From NCBI RefSeq assembly GCF_028583425.1, contig NC_072791.1, forward strand, positions 196,764,311 through 196,828,310: a DNA stretch of 64,000 bases, written 5' to 3'. A program made the position numbers and the translations under genes. Origin of the DNA: Eublepharis macularius. Its lineage: Eukaryota > Chordata > Lepidosauria > Squamata > Eublepharidae. The notes below the pieces were generated by a model, which had not been told where the DNA came from, did no database searches, and was given only the letters and a program-made list of their open reading frames with translations. Of the stretch, positions 45,389 to 57,487 are shown piece after piece; position 1 is the stretch's first letter, and each line of letters opens with the position of its first letter.

Positions 45389-48230
45389 TGTAAAATTCTA
45401 GGGATTCTTCCCAGGTAGGTCAGAACAATAACAACCTGGACATTTCTTTTGTACTTCGAGGTGAGATCAGGGAGGACTCTCCTTTCTACTAAATGTAGTA
45501 CACATTTTGGCACGTTTCCTTGAGCTACTTGAATTATTTTACTGGAAATCATTCCTTCGCTGTGGAATCTGTTGTGGTAGAGTGCACTATGCATATTACA
45601 GAGAACACATTGACATATTGTATGCACATCTGCTTGTCAGAAAAAGCCAACACACATTCACTTTAAAAAAGGGGGACCAATACATAGATAAATGCGAGAT
45701 TGGAAATGTGTGATTGGCTGGAGATGCACTGAATGCAGCATAAGACCTGTTTATTCCTGTTCTCTTAATTTTATTTGTAAAGAAAACACAGTGAGGGAGG
45801 GAGACATCCCTAACAAAGGAAGGGCAGCTGCTTATGATGATGATGTTATAATTATTTGTAGTGGCACCCACTTTCATTCTGCTTTACAGAGAACCTTAAG
45901 AAAAAAAAATAAGTCCTTGCCTTGATAAGGTTACATTCTAAAATTTAAACATGGTGAGAAAGAGATGCAGACCAACAGGCAAGAAGTAATGAATGCAAGC
46001 AAACACTACTTACAAATGCTTTCCATGCTTGTCATTTTATTTTCTGGGGACGGAGTGGCAAGCAACATAATGCAATCAGGGGTCTCTGTACCTCTTTTTC
46101 TCCCCCTTTAAAAAAAAACCCTACCCAGTTTTCATCTTGAATTAATGTCTAATTAGAGCTCAGACAAACTAGATTTCTGTTAGAAGATGAGGTACATTAC
46201 TGATGGGCATCACACAGGCAAACGCAAGAACATATTATCTTTAAATAACTCTCAATTGCATCCGCAACTGTTAGTTCCTTTCCACACAACGGTGTTTGCT
46301 AAGGAACACTAGGAACTTGACTCACAACAACACAAGTGGTTGATTTAAACCTCAAGCAGAGTGCCTGGGGAAAAATACCATCCCCACCATCACATCCCCT
46401 CTACCTGCCCGCTTCTGTGGCTCACAAGATTTATTCTGAAAAACGTTTCAGCGATATCAAATCTCTCAAGGCTCTCACGGAACTCAGAGTTTTGTTTTCA
46501 CTCACGTTAGAAACAGGCTGAATTTCTGCACACTTCAGCTGAAAAGCGGGATGTAATTTATCAGCTGCTTTCAATGGGGTGGGGAGGGAGCGAGCTAATG
46601 GAATCAGTTCCTCTCTGCAAACAAGGTTAACTGAACTAATCTCTAAAGCCTTCCCTGTGTGAAACACCTTTGGCAAAGGGAGGGGGGAAAGGAGAAGTAT
46701 CAATAAATCAAGATATGCACACAGTAAGTATGTGGCCTGATTTTACTCAGCGTATTCCACCCACCTGCTCCCCAAATCTTACATGACATTTAGTTTTCTG
46801 GTCACCGGGCCAGACTGAAGTTCTGAAGAAATGTGTTTTAACAAGTTTCCTTTTATTTGTTTAAAAACTTGGCATACATTTTCATTTTTAGCCAGCAATA
46901 GATTAACAACTCCCAAATTGTTAAAGGCAGTTGGGTTGCAAGTGTACTGCAACCCTAATTACAGTACACGAAGATGTTACGTCATGTCTGGATTCACCTC
47001 AAGGACTTTGAATCTGAGGTGTGCTGTGAGTTCCCCACTTGGAACCCAATTTGGATCAGGGCCACACAGCATGCAAGAAGAAGGGCCTGTGTCTTCCCTC
47101 TACACCATTTTCCTCAGTCGAAACGGCTGGGGGAGTGCCCAGTTGGGAATATCTGTGTGTACTCCTTGAGTATACATGGAGCCCCCCCCCAGCCATTTCA
47201 AGTAGAGGAAATGGTTTGCACCTCCCCTCCCGTGTGCCCCACCATCCTGATCTGAATTCTGCCCCCCAGCACCTGGAAACTGAGGCCCAAACAGCGACCG
47301 TCTGGTCACAAGCACCCAAAGGGAACCATAATATATAGTTAAGCACTGAGATGCCCCTTCTCTCATCCCATAGATAAGAGGGAGTGCCTGTCCTTATGCA
47401 CAGACTTTACCACAGAGTTAAGGTGTGGGCACAAATTCTATCAAGAAGTTTAAAAAAATTGGTATCGTCCAATTTATCCAGATTTAAAAGGACTGGGAAT
47501 GGGTCGACATGCTCTCTCCCTCCTCCTCTGCCCTGAGTTAAAATGAAGCTCTCCGCATCTCTTCTTCACACTGGGCTACTAAAGCAAAGGCTGGCATTCT
47601 AGAACCAACTTAGAACATGCTGGGATCCTCCACCTTTGAGTGAATTCATCTGATGGGCTCTGCCTTCACATGGGAAGGAGCTACCCACTCCTTATTTCCA
47701 GACCGTCCTCCAGACATCACTGGAAAAGCACCTGGGAATGTGAAAAGTTCTGACGAACCTCAAAGAAGCGACTTTATTTTAGGCTTGCGGAAGTCACAGA
47801 AACTGGTGGGACCAAAAGAAGTTAACGCTGCACCTTTTTCACAAGGATCATTGAGAAAAAAAGTTTTCATTTCGATAATTTGCTGGAGGGATGGGTGAGA
47901 AAGGAGAACTGAGGTAATCCTGAGTAGAAAGTTTTAAAGGTTTTTTTGCCGCTTGAGACTGGGGAGGAGAAGTTCAATGAATCAGTACATCAGTTCATCT
48001 CTTTCTGAGCTGCCTTCATCTGTTTGTACAGACCGGGCAATGACAATTATGCTGCTTTTGCATGTCTGCCCCCCCTTTTCTTTTCCCACATGACACAACA
48101 GGGAGGGCAGGAAGCAATGCTTCTTGCCCCTACAGTGAATTTTTCTTCAGACAACACCACATAACCAAATCTCACCGGCTATGTGGCACACCAACATGAA
48201 GTCTTGCTTTGGCATTTCATGAGGTAAGAA

Positions 48231-48312
48231 CATGCCGTCGACTCACCTCACGGCGACCCCATCCATGGGGTATTCCAGGCAATAGACAAGCAGAGGCGGC
48301 TTGCCATTGCAG
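48231..48312 (-). repeat. BovB-tail SINE fragment
   Basis: The plus strand shows GCCGTCGACTCACCTCACGG, CGACCCCATCCATGGGG and GAGGCGGCTTGCCATTGC, the reverse of the SINE tail described at 42184-42374. Confidence 0.65.
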
Positions 48313-48780
48313 GAAGCAGTATTGCCACTGCTGGCAAGTGGGACAAGCCGTACGCACCAGCTTGAAATCTTTTGAGGGTGGAGGAAAGAAATGAAAATGT
48401 CCCCTAAACTCACCATCCTTTTAACAAGCTGTGAAGCTGAAGGGAGAGGAGAATTTTAACTCAGCGTTCAACAAAAGGCTTAAAGAATAGCCTGAGAGGC
48501 ATAGCTGTAGATACTGAACACCGCAGACACAAAAGCATTTTAAAATGAAACAGAATCTGCAGTTATCATAAACACATTGTCAGGGGGAGATAGTCTTTTT
48601 CAGCCTCACTAAAAGTATCAGTGGTAGGCTGCAGTAAAGAGTTTCAAGTATGCCCAATTTCTTTTAGAATGAGATGCTGGTTCTCTTGTGAATAGAGAGA
48701 AAGCAAGGAAGATTTCGCTAACAAGGGCCTTTTGTAGAAAAGCTGGAGAGAGTAGATGTGAGTGGGCCCTTATCCATTTA

Positions 48781-48927
<147 letters not shown>

Positions 48928-49110
48928 TCAGTCATGATAAAACTGGAAAAAACAAGAGAAACAAAAACAGGGCAATTCTTTAAAGAGAATACATCTAACC
49001 TATAAACTCCCATCATCAAATGGGCTACAACCAAAATACTCTTGGCTCAGAGTTACACGGAAAACCGTAATTTTCATCACAGGAGAACTTGAAAAATTAA
49101 TCTTGCTATT

Positions 49111-49363
49111 GATGGTTGTTGGGGGTTTTCCGGGCTGTATTGCCGTGGTCTTGGCATTGTAGTTCCTGACGTTTCGCCAGCAGCTGTGGCTGGCATCTTC
49201 AGAGGTGTAGCACCAAAAGACAGAGATCTCTCCGAGATCTCTGAAGATGCCAGCCACAGCTGCTGGCGAAACGTCAGGAACTACAATGCCAAGACCACGG
49301 CAATACAGCCCGGAAAACCCCCAACAACCATCGTTCTCCGGCCGTGAAAGCCTTCGACAATAC
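49111..49363 (+). mobile_element. Head-to-head Penelope-like element, family A, copy 2
   Basis: Left arm 49111-49204 in reverse orientation, 34-bp asymmetric centre, right arm 49239-49363. It is the same family as 19117-19493, with a different break point: the left copy extends further into the element than the right one. A 12-bp duplication AATCTTGYTATT (one mismatch) flanks it at 49099-49110 and 49364-49375. It lies about 210 bp upstream of an STK39 splice acceptor. Confidence 0.85.
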
Positions 49364-49703
49364 AATCTTGTTATTCTTCATGAATCCTAACAGCTCATTT
49401 ATTTAGGCACTGGAGTTGTTCCTCAGCTTAAGTATCCTTATTGCAATGCATGTAGCAATAAAAGAAGCCCCCCCCCTAAAATAAAGAGGGAAGGCTTGCC
49501 ACAAATCTTCTCTCTTTCCTCATTTTTTTACAGAGTCTTAAATTCAAAAGAAACATTTAGGCCCATGTTCATGAATACTTTGGGAAACATGCAGACTTGA
49601 AAATCATCCTGCAAATAATATAACATCACGTTTGCAATGGAAGAGGCAGTTCCTAGTTGAGAAAGATCCTCTCCCGGGACAGAAAAAATGCGAGCTACAG
49701 ATT

Positions 49704-49853
49704 GGCTGATTCCGCACACGTTGGATAATACACTTCCAATCCTCTTTATAGATCCTTTGGAACAGATTTTTTCATGTGCGGAACAAAAATTCCACCTCAA
49801 ACGATTGATAAAGTGCACTGAGAGTGCATTATCCAATGTGTGTGGAATCAGCC
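49704..49853. mobile_element. 150-bp palindromic MITE, copy 2
   Basis: Starts GGCTGATTCCGCACACG and ends TGTGTGGAATCAGCC. Arms share 'TTGGATAATACACTTCC' with its mirror. Confidence 0.78.
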
Positions 49854-50358
49854 TTTATAGCAGCCGTGTATTTTTGACTTTTTAATCTTTTTCCTGGTCT
49901 GTGCAATCCTTCCAAAGCTAGGATATTTCAAGCAAACTCCTCTGGAAGGAACACATCTCTTTACTGTATTATTTTGACTGTAACCCTCATATAAGTCTCG
50001 AGGCAGCAACCTGAAGGAACAAGAGGCACGTGGAGAGGAAAATTGTGCATACAGCCAGATTTTCAAGCACTTTTTGTAACAGAAGCTCTGACAGCCAAGG
50101 AACCAAATTACTCTTTAGTTTAAAATGGGGGCATGTCTTGTTGGCTGTTAGAACTTCTGCAAAGATAGCTTCAAAAAAGAAAGTCCAGCTGAGTGCATGC
50201 CATTCTTCCATTATGAACAGATCAACTTCTTTGGACTGCAGGTCAAGTTTTTCATATACTTAGTTACAAGCTTAATATTAACAGTTTTGAATGAAAATCT
50301 TAACTTAAAAAAAAATTAAATATTTCAATCTAAATTTCAACTCAATACTATATTTTTA

Positions 50359-50690
50359 AAGGGCTTTTTTCCAGCTGGAACGCAGGGGAACGGAGTTCCG
50401 GCACCTCTTGAAAATGGTCACATGGCTGGTGGTCCCGCCCCCTGATCTCCAGACAGAGGGGCGTTTAGATTGCCCTCCGTGCCGCTGGAGTGGCGCGGAG
50501 GGCAATCTAAACTCCCCTCTGTCTGGAGATCAGGGGGCAGGGCCACCGGCCATGTGACCATTTTCGCTGAGGGTGATTTAAACTTTAAAAAACTCCCTTC
50601 TTGTTCCAGCTAACCCAAAGTGAGGTCATTGTGCGGTCCTGAGTTCCACCACTGAGTTCCACCACCACTGTTCCTAGAAAAAAAGCCCTG
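50359..50690. mobile_element. Palindromic hAT MITE, copy 2
   Basis: Same family as 5836-6089: start AAGGGCTTTTTTCC, end GAAAAAAAGCCCTG, the same foldback core with CTCCAGACAGAGGGG arms. It carries an extra segment of about 80 bp near its right end (about 50575-50655, including GTTCCAGCTAACCC). The flanking duplication is unclear. Confidence 0.8.
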
Positions 50691-50807
50691 AAAAAACCCA
50701 TCCTATAGTCTGTGAGCTAAACTGCTGTGTGGATACTCTCTTGTACTTTAGGAGTGCAGAGGTCCCCAGATGCAACATCCAGACTTTACCATCAGTATGT
50801 GGTGGTG

Positions 50808-51715
50808 GAGAGTGCTGTCAAGTCATGGGTGACTTATGGCAACCCCTGGTGCAGTTTTCATGGCAAGAGACTAACAGTTAAACTACACAAGATGCCAGAC
50901 ATGTGATCCTCACGTGTTGGGTCTTCTAAGCTTACCTGGGAGAGGTAGTCTTTAAAAAAAAAATAGCCGCTCAATGCTCGGGAGAATTGTAACCAGAGGG
51001 ATTCTCTCTCTCTCTTTCAAAAATCCTTTGAAATCTCGGGATGGTTGTGGTGGTGGGGAGACAGGAAAAAAGCTGAGGTGTTTTGCGCACAAGATAAACT
51101 CAATCCCTCCCACTGTTCTCCCAGAGGGGAATCACAGTGCTGATTTTCCTTCTCTCTCTCTCTCGGCTTTTTTCCTGCGCCTGTTACATCCCTCCCATCT
51201 CATCTCTGAGCTCCTGAAGGAAAACTGAGCTGAGTGGATTTTCTTACAAAGAACAGCTGCTCGACTGCCCTCTTCCAAAAATTCACTTGGTCGGTTTTCC
51301 TTCAGGAGCTAAGAGATGGGGCAGGGGGATATTTCTCACCCGCAGAACACCTCAGCCTTTTCCTTCCTGCCTCCTGTTACGTTGTTCCCCACTCCCCCCA
51401 CCCTCATCCTGAACTCCCGGAGGATTTTTGAAAGAGAGTCCCTCCAGTTGTGATTCTCCCTGGCTGAGAATTACATGGAGCGACTGGTTGTGTTTGTTTT
51501 TTTTTTTTAAAAAAACCCCTACACTTCCCAGAGAAACTTGCAGGACCTGACACATACCCATGTGTCTTGTGCAGTTCCCCTCTGATAGGGGTGGTTTGCC
51601 TTTGCAACCTGGTCTTCTTTGGAGGTCTCCCATTCAGTTCCTAATGATGGCCAACCCTGCTTAGCTTTGAAAACTGACAAGATCGGGCTTGCCTGGGATA
51701 TCCAAGTCAGAGACA
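50808..51715 (-). mobile_element. 5S rRNA-derived SINE split by an insertion
   Basis: The tail is at 50808-50877 (minus-strand CTGTTAGTCTCTTGCC, CAAGTGACTTGACAGC-like). The 5S-like head is at 51590-51715 (minus-strand AGCTAAGCAGGGTTGG, GGAGACC). The two halves are contiguous in a normal SINE; here about 710 bp lie between them. Confidence 0.78.
50878..51581. mobile_element. Foldback element splitting a 5S-derived SINE
   Basis: Starts TTAAACTACACAAGATG; the reverse complement of its end reads GGGGAACTGCACAAGACAC. The interior has inverted segments such as CTTTCAAAAATCC and GGATTTTTGAAAGAGAG. Possible worn duplication CTAACAG/CTGATAG. A diverged relative is at 60700-61075. Confidence 0.6.
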
Positions 51716-51944
51716 GCCATGATTACCATGCTCTTAATACCATAAGGTTCCTTTCGTGATGTGAAGTTGGGAACACTAGAATTCATCATTAGTTATGGCT
51801 TACAACTCATGAGGGAAGTTTCCCACCATGAATTCTTGTTCTTCAGAGAGGTATTTCTCTGCCTCCTAGGGAGAGTTAATCCTTCCTGTCAGATGACTGG
51901 GAATGCTGATAATTGACTCCTTCTTAGGAGAGACACCCGTTCTC

Positions 51945-52152
51945 TCAGAGCCAAGCTACAAGTGATGCCTTACACAGGTTGGACACTTGTCAGCTTCCCT
52001 CAAGTTTTGATGGGAAATGTAGGCGTCCTGGTTTTACAGCCTGGCTCTCCATTACAGCTGCAAGACCAGGATGCCTACATTTCCCATCAAAACTTGAGGG
52101 AAGCTGACAAATATCCAACCTGTGTAAGGCGTCACTTGTAGCTTGGCTCTCA
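51945..52152. mobile_element. Palindromic MITE 'GAGCCAAGCTACAAGTGA', copy 2
   Basis: Arms of about 90 bp mirrored around 52047, with CTCAAGTTTTGATGGGAAAT in each arm. Same family as 14019-14258. Confidence 0.82.
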
Positions 52153-52897
52153 GTCAAACTGGACAAAGTGAGAATATTGCATGCCTGAAGAGAGGAGAGA
52201 AACAATGGTGGGATTTTTAGCCTAACATCTTCCCTGAATCTGCTGGGAGTCCAGCACAGGTAAAGGGCCAGGAGCTGCTGGGACATCTTGCTGTCCACTT
52301 CTTACATCAGCCAGAGAAAGACAAATCTCTTTCCTGATGGGTCATTTTGCCTTTAGGGGAAGCCACCGGTGCTTAGTTCAGTGCCCAAGATGCAGCTCGT
52401 AGCAGCAACTTTGGTTCATGCGGATGAGAAGCCAGCCCTGTTTGAAGTACCCTGTAGGGTTTAGAAGAGCTGAAATGGCACAGCCACAACCAAGTTTCTA
52501 CACTTTATGTTCTGCCTGCATTTACGGTTTCTACACAGTGATCACTTACCGGTATGCCACAATAATTCACAGGTTCTACAACACTTAGGTCAAGTTTCAG
52601 CAGAATTGCCTTAGACCCCATATTTCATTAACTGAAGACTAAATGAAACTGACAAAGTGCCCTTTATCTGTATACAGTATCTCCCCCACCTCTTCCACAG
52701 ACAGAACACTTCATAACTGTGCCACTAAAAATTTACACACTTGGTGCTATTTTTGTTTTGGTTAAGTAGTGTAATATAAAACACTTGGTCGGTACAAGCG
52801 ATTTCATAGTGCTAATTTATATTAAAATATAAACAGAAATCAATTTCTGAAATACCATTTGGAGCCATAAAAGCATAATTTCAATTAACAGTCTTAC

Positions 52898-52950
52898 CCC
52901 TGCCTGGAGTAAACTCGAATCGTATGTCATTAAGTTCCTTTCTAGAATTC
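52898..52950 (-). CDS. STK39: STK39 coding exon, fourth from the end (start of CCT domain)
   Basis: A 53-bp exon preceded by a long pyrimidine tract ending in CCCTCCAG and followed by the donor GTAAGA. It reads NSRKELNDIRFEFTPGR, with one base at each end belonging to split codons. The final G joins AT of the next exon to give Asp, equivalent to Asp459 of human OSR1, a residue that contacts the RFxV ligand. The protein is essentially the same as mammalian SPAK as I know it. The exon expected before it (ending in VNLVLRLR) was searched for by eye up to 64000 and not found. Confidence 0.95.
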
Positions 52951-53692
52951 CTGGAGGGAGGGAAAAAAGGGAGCCATGGTAAACATCAAAATGTAATGAA
53001 GTGCAGCTTGTGCACCCTAAACGCATTCAAACTTCATAAATAAGTCACTGTTAATATGTAGGACGTATTTTACAGCTTTATGCTCTTGTCTTTATACCAA
53101 ATGCATTACAAGAGAGTTTAACTATATAAATGCCCCAGAGAGTTTAACTATATTGCCTTTTCAGACAAGTCGGCAATGGCACACTTTCACAGTTATGAAG
53201 GAGGGCGATATCTAAAAATAAAATAAGATGCATACAATTCCAGTCTGAAACATCAAAGACCAGTCTCCTTTCTGAAGGCAAGAGAGGTTTCAGGCCTTTC
53301 CCAGCTTACCTAATCCGACAGGGCTGTTTTATATTTCTTACTACCAAACAGTGAGGTGTGGGAGAGAGGGAAAGAGGTGTAAGATTCCAAGCCTGGCCCA
53401 TGCCATTCTCTCAGAACAGCCATAAGATGACGTCATCATGCTGATTTCACTCCCCCTCCTGCATAAACCTAGGTAAGTGCGAATGCACTCTCCATTTCAA
53501 GAAACGGAGTGTGGTTCAAATTCAAAACAGGACAAGCCTGCTTTGTCATAGAATCACATGAATGTATCCGTAGCAGGGCACAGGGGCCAAAGCATACTCT
53601 TAAAGCGGCTTCTCCAACACCAATATTCAGAAGGCCTCTAAACTTGGAAGCTCTATTTTGTCACTATGGCTATTAGTTACTTAGGACCCTAT

Positions 53693-53902
53693 CAAAAAGA
53701 GTCCAGTAGCACCTTTAAGACTAACCAACTTTACTGTAGCATAAGCTTCCGAGAATCACAGTTCTCTTCGTCAGATGCATCTGACAAAGAGAACTGTGAT
53801 TCTCGAAAGCTTATGCTACAATAAAGTTGGTTACTCTTAAAGGTGCTACTGGACTCTTTTTGATTTTGCTACTACAGACTAACACGGCTAACTCCTCTGC
53901 AT
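53693..53902 (+). mobile_element. Head-to-head retroelement, family B, copy 3
   Basis: The two copies meet at GTCAGATGCATCTGAC near 53776. The left copy starts with CAAAAAGAGTCCAGTAGC and the right copy ends in 'CACGGCTAACTCCTCTGCA'. A perfect 12-bp duplication TTAGGACCCTAT is at 53681-53692 and 53903-53914. CTGACGA is intact in the left copy and mutated to CTGACAA in the right. Confidence 0.87.
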
Positions 53903-54056
53903 TTAGGACCCTATGAGATTGTCCAACCTATTTTTAAAGCCAACTATACTGGCACCCATTATTACACCTTTTGAAAGTGAATTCTGCATTAAATTAAGTG
54001 CCCTGCCCCACGGCCCCCTCTGAGCTTTGACTGAACATGTGTGGAGGGACAGCAGT

Positions 54057-54349
54057 AGGGCTGCCAGACTCCCAGTGGAGGGGGGAGGGATCCCCCACTG
54101 CTGCTCTGAGCAGTGGCAGGAGAAAAATAAAACAAAAATAGCAGTTGGCTTGACATTATTTTAGGGAAAACCTGGAAGCAACATCATGCCTCTCTAGGAA
54201 TTGGTTGAAGCTGTACAGTAACACCACAGAGCTTTCAGCTATTCCTAGAGAGGTGTGACATCACTTCTGGATTTTCCTGGAAGTGACATCATTCTGTCAA
54301 CCATCACACCCCTGCTCCCCAGTCTCTCAGTGGTTGCCAACCCAACCCT
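54057..54349. mobile_element. GTTGCCAG-group MITE
   Basis: Starts TAGGGCTGCCAGACTCCC and ends GGTTGCCAACCCAACCCTA. Internal inverted segments include 'CCTCTCTAGGAATTGG' and 'CTATTCCTAGAGAGGTG'. Confidence 0.6.
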
Positions 54350-55225
54350 AGACAAACCCAACCCTAGATACAAGAGTATTATGATACTAGTTGTTTCATT
54401 CTCAATGTCTTTCCTAATATCCCTAGCACAAAATATTTCTCTTTCACTGCAGCTGCACAATGAGTCAGCACAATCATAGACCTACCTACCACAACTCCAA
54501 GACTTGCCAGTTCAGACCCTATCAGCAAAGACTTGGAGTTAGGGTCCCCCCCCCCCCGGCATCTGCATCACTTTGTACTTTTTGCCCCATTTTGCCACTA
54601 GTCCTACTCTTATCTGCAAGTTGATGAATGTTAATACCAAAATCATGTTATGTTAATTTTTTTAAGTTAATGGATCAGAAAAGAATCCTGTGCAAACAGA
54701 AATAGTCAAGATCCTCAATTAGATTAAATTGCTATTCAATTACCTAACAAAACTTAAGGACATGCTGCATTCGCCAGATATTTATCCTTCATTTTTGCAA
54801 ATAAATATAAGTAGATGTAATTGAAACTAATTATTTACACATCTTTTGACAAGCAGACCCTGTTTATTTGAAACAAAACTTGCTTTCAAACACAGTTATT
54901 TTGGAATAGGCCAGGGGAATAGCCTTGAAAGAAATAGGCACAGTCTTTACTCTGGCTCTTGCTTATGAGGAATTCATCCAAAGGAGAGAAAGTAAAGTGC
55001 TGGTTGCGGTGATGAGATGCACTGGAAGCAAAACTTGGCCCCTCCCTCCTAGCACCAAGCAGCCCAGCTCCTCCTCCAACGAAAATGTGTCGCACACATG
55101 CATGCCAGTGTGGACCCCTGAGACACACAGGGTTACTTCTCTAACTTTTCACAGAGATGGGCATCTTGCTAGTACGATGTAAAGTGCTTGGTGGCATTCT
55201 AGTTTTGTAACGGTTTTTATGGAGA

Positions 55226-55470
55226 TAGATAGGGTTGCCCTGAGGGAGGGAGGGCGGGGACAGAGGTAAAAAAACAAAACACGGAAGTAGCATAGGATAG
55301 CTCTAGGAATTGCTGGAAATGATAGTTTTGCCATAGCGCTGCCAGCAATTTCCAGAGCTGCCCTATGTCACTTCCATTTTTTTTTTGCCAGAAGTGGCAC
55401 GATATTGCACACAATACAGAGTTTTTAAATATATGAGAGGTGGCAGGTAACAGGAGTGGGGTCATGGGAC
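55226..55470. mobile_element. GTTGCCAG-group MITE, decayed
   Basis: Starts TAGGGTTGCCCTGAGG. The interior is a foldback: GATAGCTCTAGGAATTGC is mirrored by GCAATTTCCAGAGCTGCC. The right end is not clear. Confidence 0.5.
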
Positions 55471-56388
55471 GCCTGGAAACAGATGCTTCCTTCTAGAATA
55501 CATCTGCAGAGGCACTACTAGTTATTTCACCAGCAACCTCTTTTCTGTCAAATTGCACCAGCTTTTACCAGTTTTATTCAATTCAAAGTCCACTTGTTCT
55601 GTGCACAATGAAGCATGTTTTTTTAAGTCCGCACAAGTTTTCCATTAACCGTAAATAACTTCTTTAAAATCTGACAAGGCCAATTTACATTTTCACTCTT
55701 GTTTTGGTCAACACTTTCCGCTGTCAACAGAGGAGGAGAACAGAAGATAACCATTTCACTTTTGGAAACAGCAAGTGGGCAAAGTCTAGATACGAACATA
55801 ATTGCTGCAACACACTTTTTGCCCAGCGAATAGCTCAATCTACTTGAAAAGCTAATAGCAGTGAAATGTGTTTTGCGGTCCATTATTCTTCTGTTCCTCA
55901 GCATAGAAACCATAAGCAGACTCATATTTCAGTTTACCAGGCCATGAAGACTTGCTGTGGGAAAAACTAAATCCAACAGCCAGGCACACTCAGCCATGAC
56001 TCAAAACTATTATCACTTGCTAAACACATATTAAGAAAATGTCACAGTTTCAAAAAACAGGATCATGCAAGAGCAACAAAAAAAGCTGGCAAAAGCATCA
56101 GATACGAACTTCTAAAGCAAAAGAGAGACAGAGACGCAAGCTGCTAAGCTGCACTTCAAAAAGGTGAATTAATTTCTTGCTTTCTCAATTCTTGATTCCA
56201 ATCAGATCAATACTAGAAAATGTGCCATCATATGGCAAAAATAATTATGAACTGTTTTGAGCATGGTACTAAGTCTTCTTCAGTAGTTCTAACCATTACT
56301 CAGAAAGTATTTGCATGTGGCACAGAATCACTAAGCTTAAAATTAAATTTCTGAAGTATAAAAAGTAGCAACTTTAGCTGCTTATTAG

Positions 56389-56754
56389 AGATAGGCACGA
56401 ACTGGGAAAATACCAAACCATGCGGTTTGTGGTTTGTCACATTTCACAAACCACAAACCGTGAACTTTCAGTTCGCGAACCAGTTCGTTTGGTTCATGAA
56501 AACATCACTTCCAGGACAGCAGAAGGTCACTTCTGGGGCTGCAGAAAGCCCATCCCCCTGTTGCCTAGGAAACTGATTGATCAGCGCCAGGCTGTCTGCA
56601 GTGATGAACCAAAAAATGAACCAAATGAACTGGTCTAAAGTTAATGGTGGTTCGTCAGAAATGGACTCTGATGAACCGCCAGTTTGTGAACCACGAATTG
56701 GCCTGGTTCGTGATGAACTTTGGTTCATATTTCAGTTTGTGCCCATCTCTATTA
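56389..56754. mobile_element. MITE of the 'GATGGGCACGAAC' family, copy 2
   Basis: Starts TAGAGATAGGCACGAAC and ends GTGCCCATCTCTA. It shares with 11971-12406 the central block CCTGTTGCCTAGGAAACTG and the repeated GAACCA motifs. Confidence 0.72.
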
Positions 56755-57183
56755 CTAATTCTATACTCTTCTTCAAGGTCAACTACCAACACCAGATCTA
56801 CCCAAGAACCTGAACAGAGACAGACAGCATAAGGCAGGCAGAGGCCCTATTAACATGCATAGTCCAGCCAGACTGGCCATTTTTACTCTTCAGGTGCTGT
56901 GCAACATCAACTGCCCTGAGAGACAGTAATTGACACCATATACAGATCTGCTTATAGTTCATCTGAGAACTGTCCTTCTGAACAGGTAAGGGGGATGGGG
57001 GAGAAGAGGCTAGTCAGTCTCCATGGGTAAAAGAGTTTTGGGGTCTCCTTCATCTTCTCTGAGGAACTTCTGTGCAGCCTGTTTCAAGATATATACACTG
57101 AACAGCCAATTAGCCAGCCTGAATCTTCATGATCAGGTTGGATAAAAATAAATTGAGGATCTTAAGCACTCTCCTACTGTCCA

Positions 57184-57487
57184 TAAACAAGGTTCAAGCC
57201 CAGTAGCACCCTAAAGCCCAACCAGATTTTCCAGGGTATAAGCTCTTGAGAGTCAAAGCTTCCTTCTTCAGAAACAAGTAGGAATGGAGATCTGAGTTTG
57301 TTTTATCCCAGAGAAAATGGAATTGACTGGGATAAAAAGACTCCGATCGTTCCTACTCATATCTGATGAAGGGAGTTTGATTCTCGGAAAGCTTATACCT
57401 GGAAAAATTTTGTGAGCGTTAAGATGTTACTGGACTTAAATCTTGCTTATCTATTGCAGACCCACATGGCTACCCAACCTGAAACTA
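57184..57487 (+). mobile_element. Head-to-head retroelement, family B, copy 4 (old, long centre)
   Basis: The left reverse copy contains 'CCCAGTAGCACCC' and the right copy ends in 'CACATGGCTACCC'. The centre (about 57280-57345) is longer than in the other copies. A 12-bp duplication TCYTACTGTCCA (one mismatch) is at 57172-57183 and 57488-57499. The core CTGATGAAGGGAG is readable at about 57363, and the copies are more diverged than the others. Confidence 0.78.

Noticed and set aside
52545..52610. Possible extra STK39 exon with donor ACCG|GTAAGTG
   Set aside because: The flanking exons already join in phase (G|AT gives Asp), so an exon here is not needed; the acceptor is weak and no matching peptide is known.
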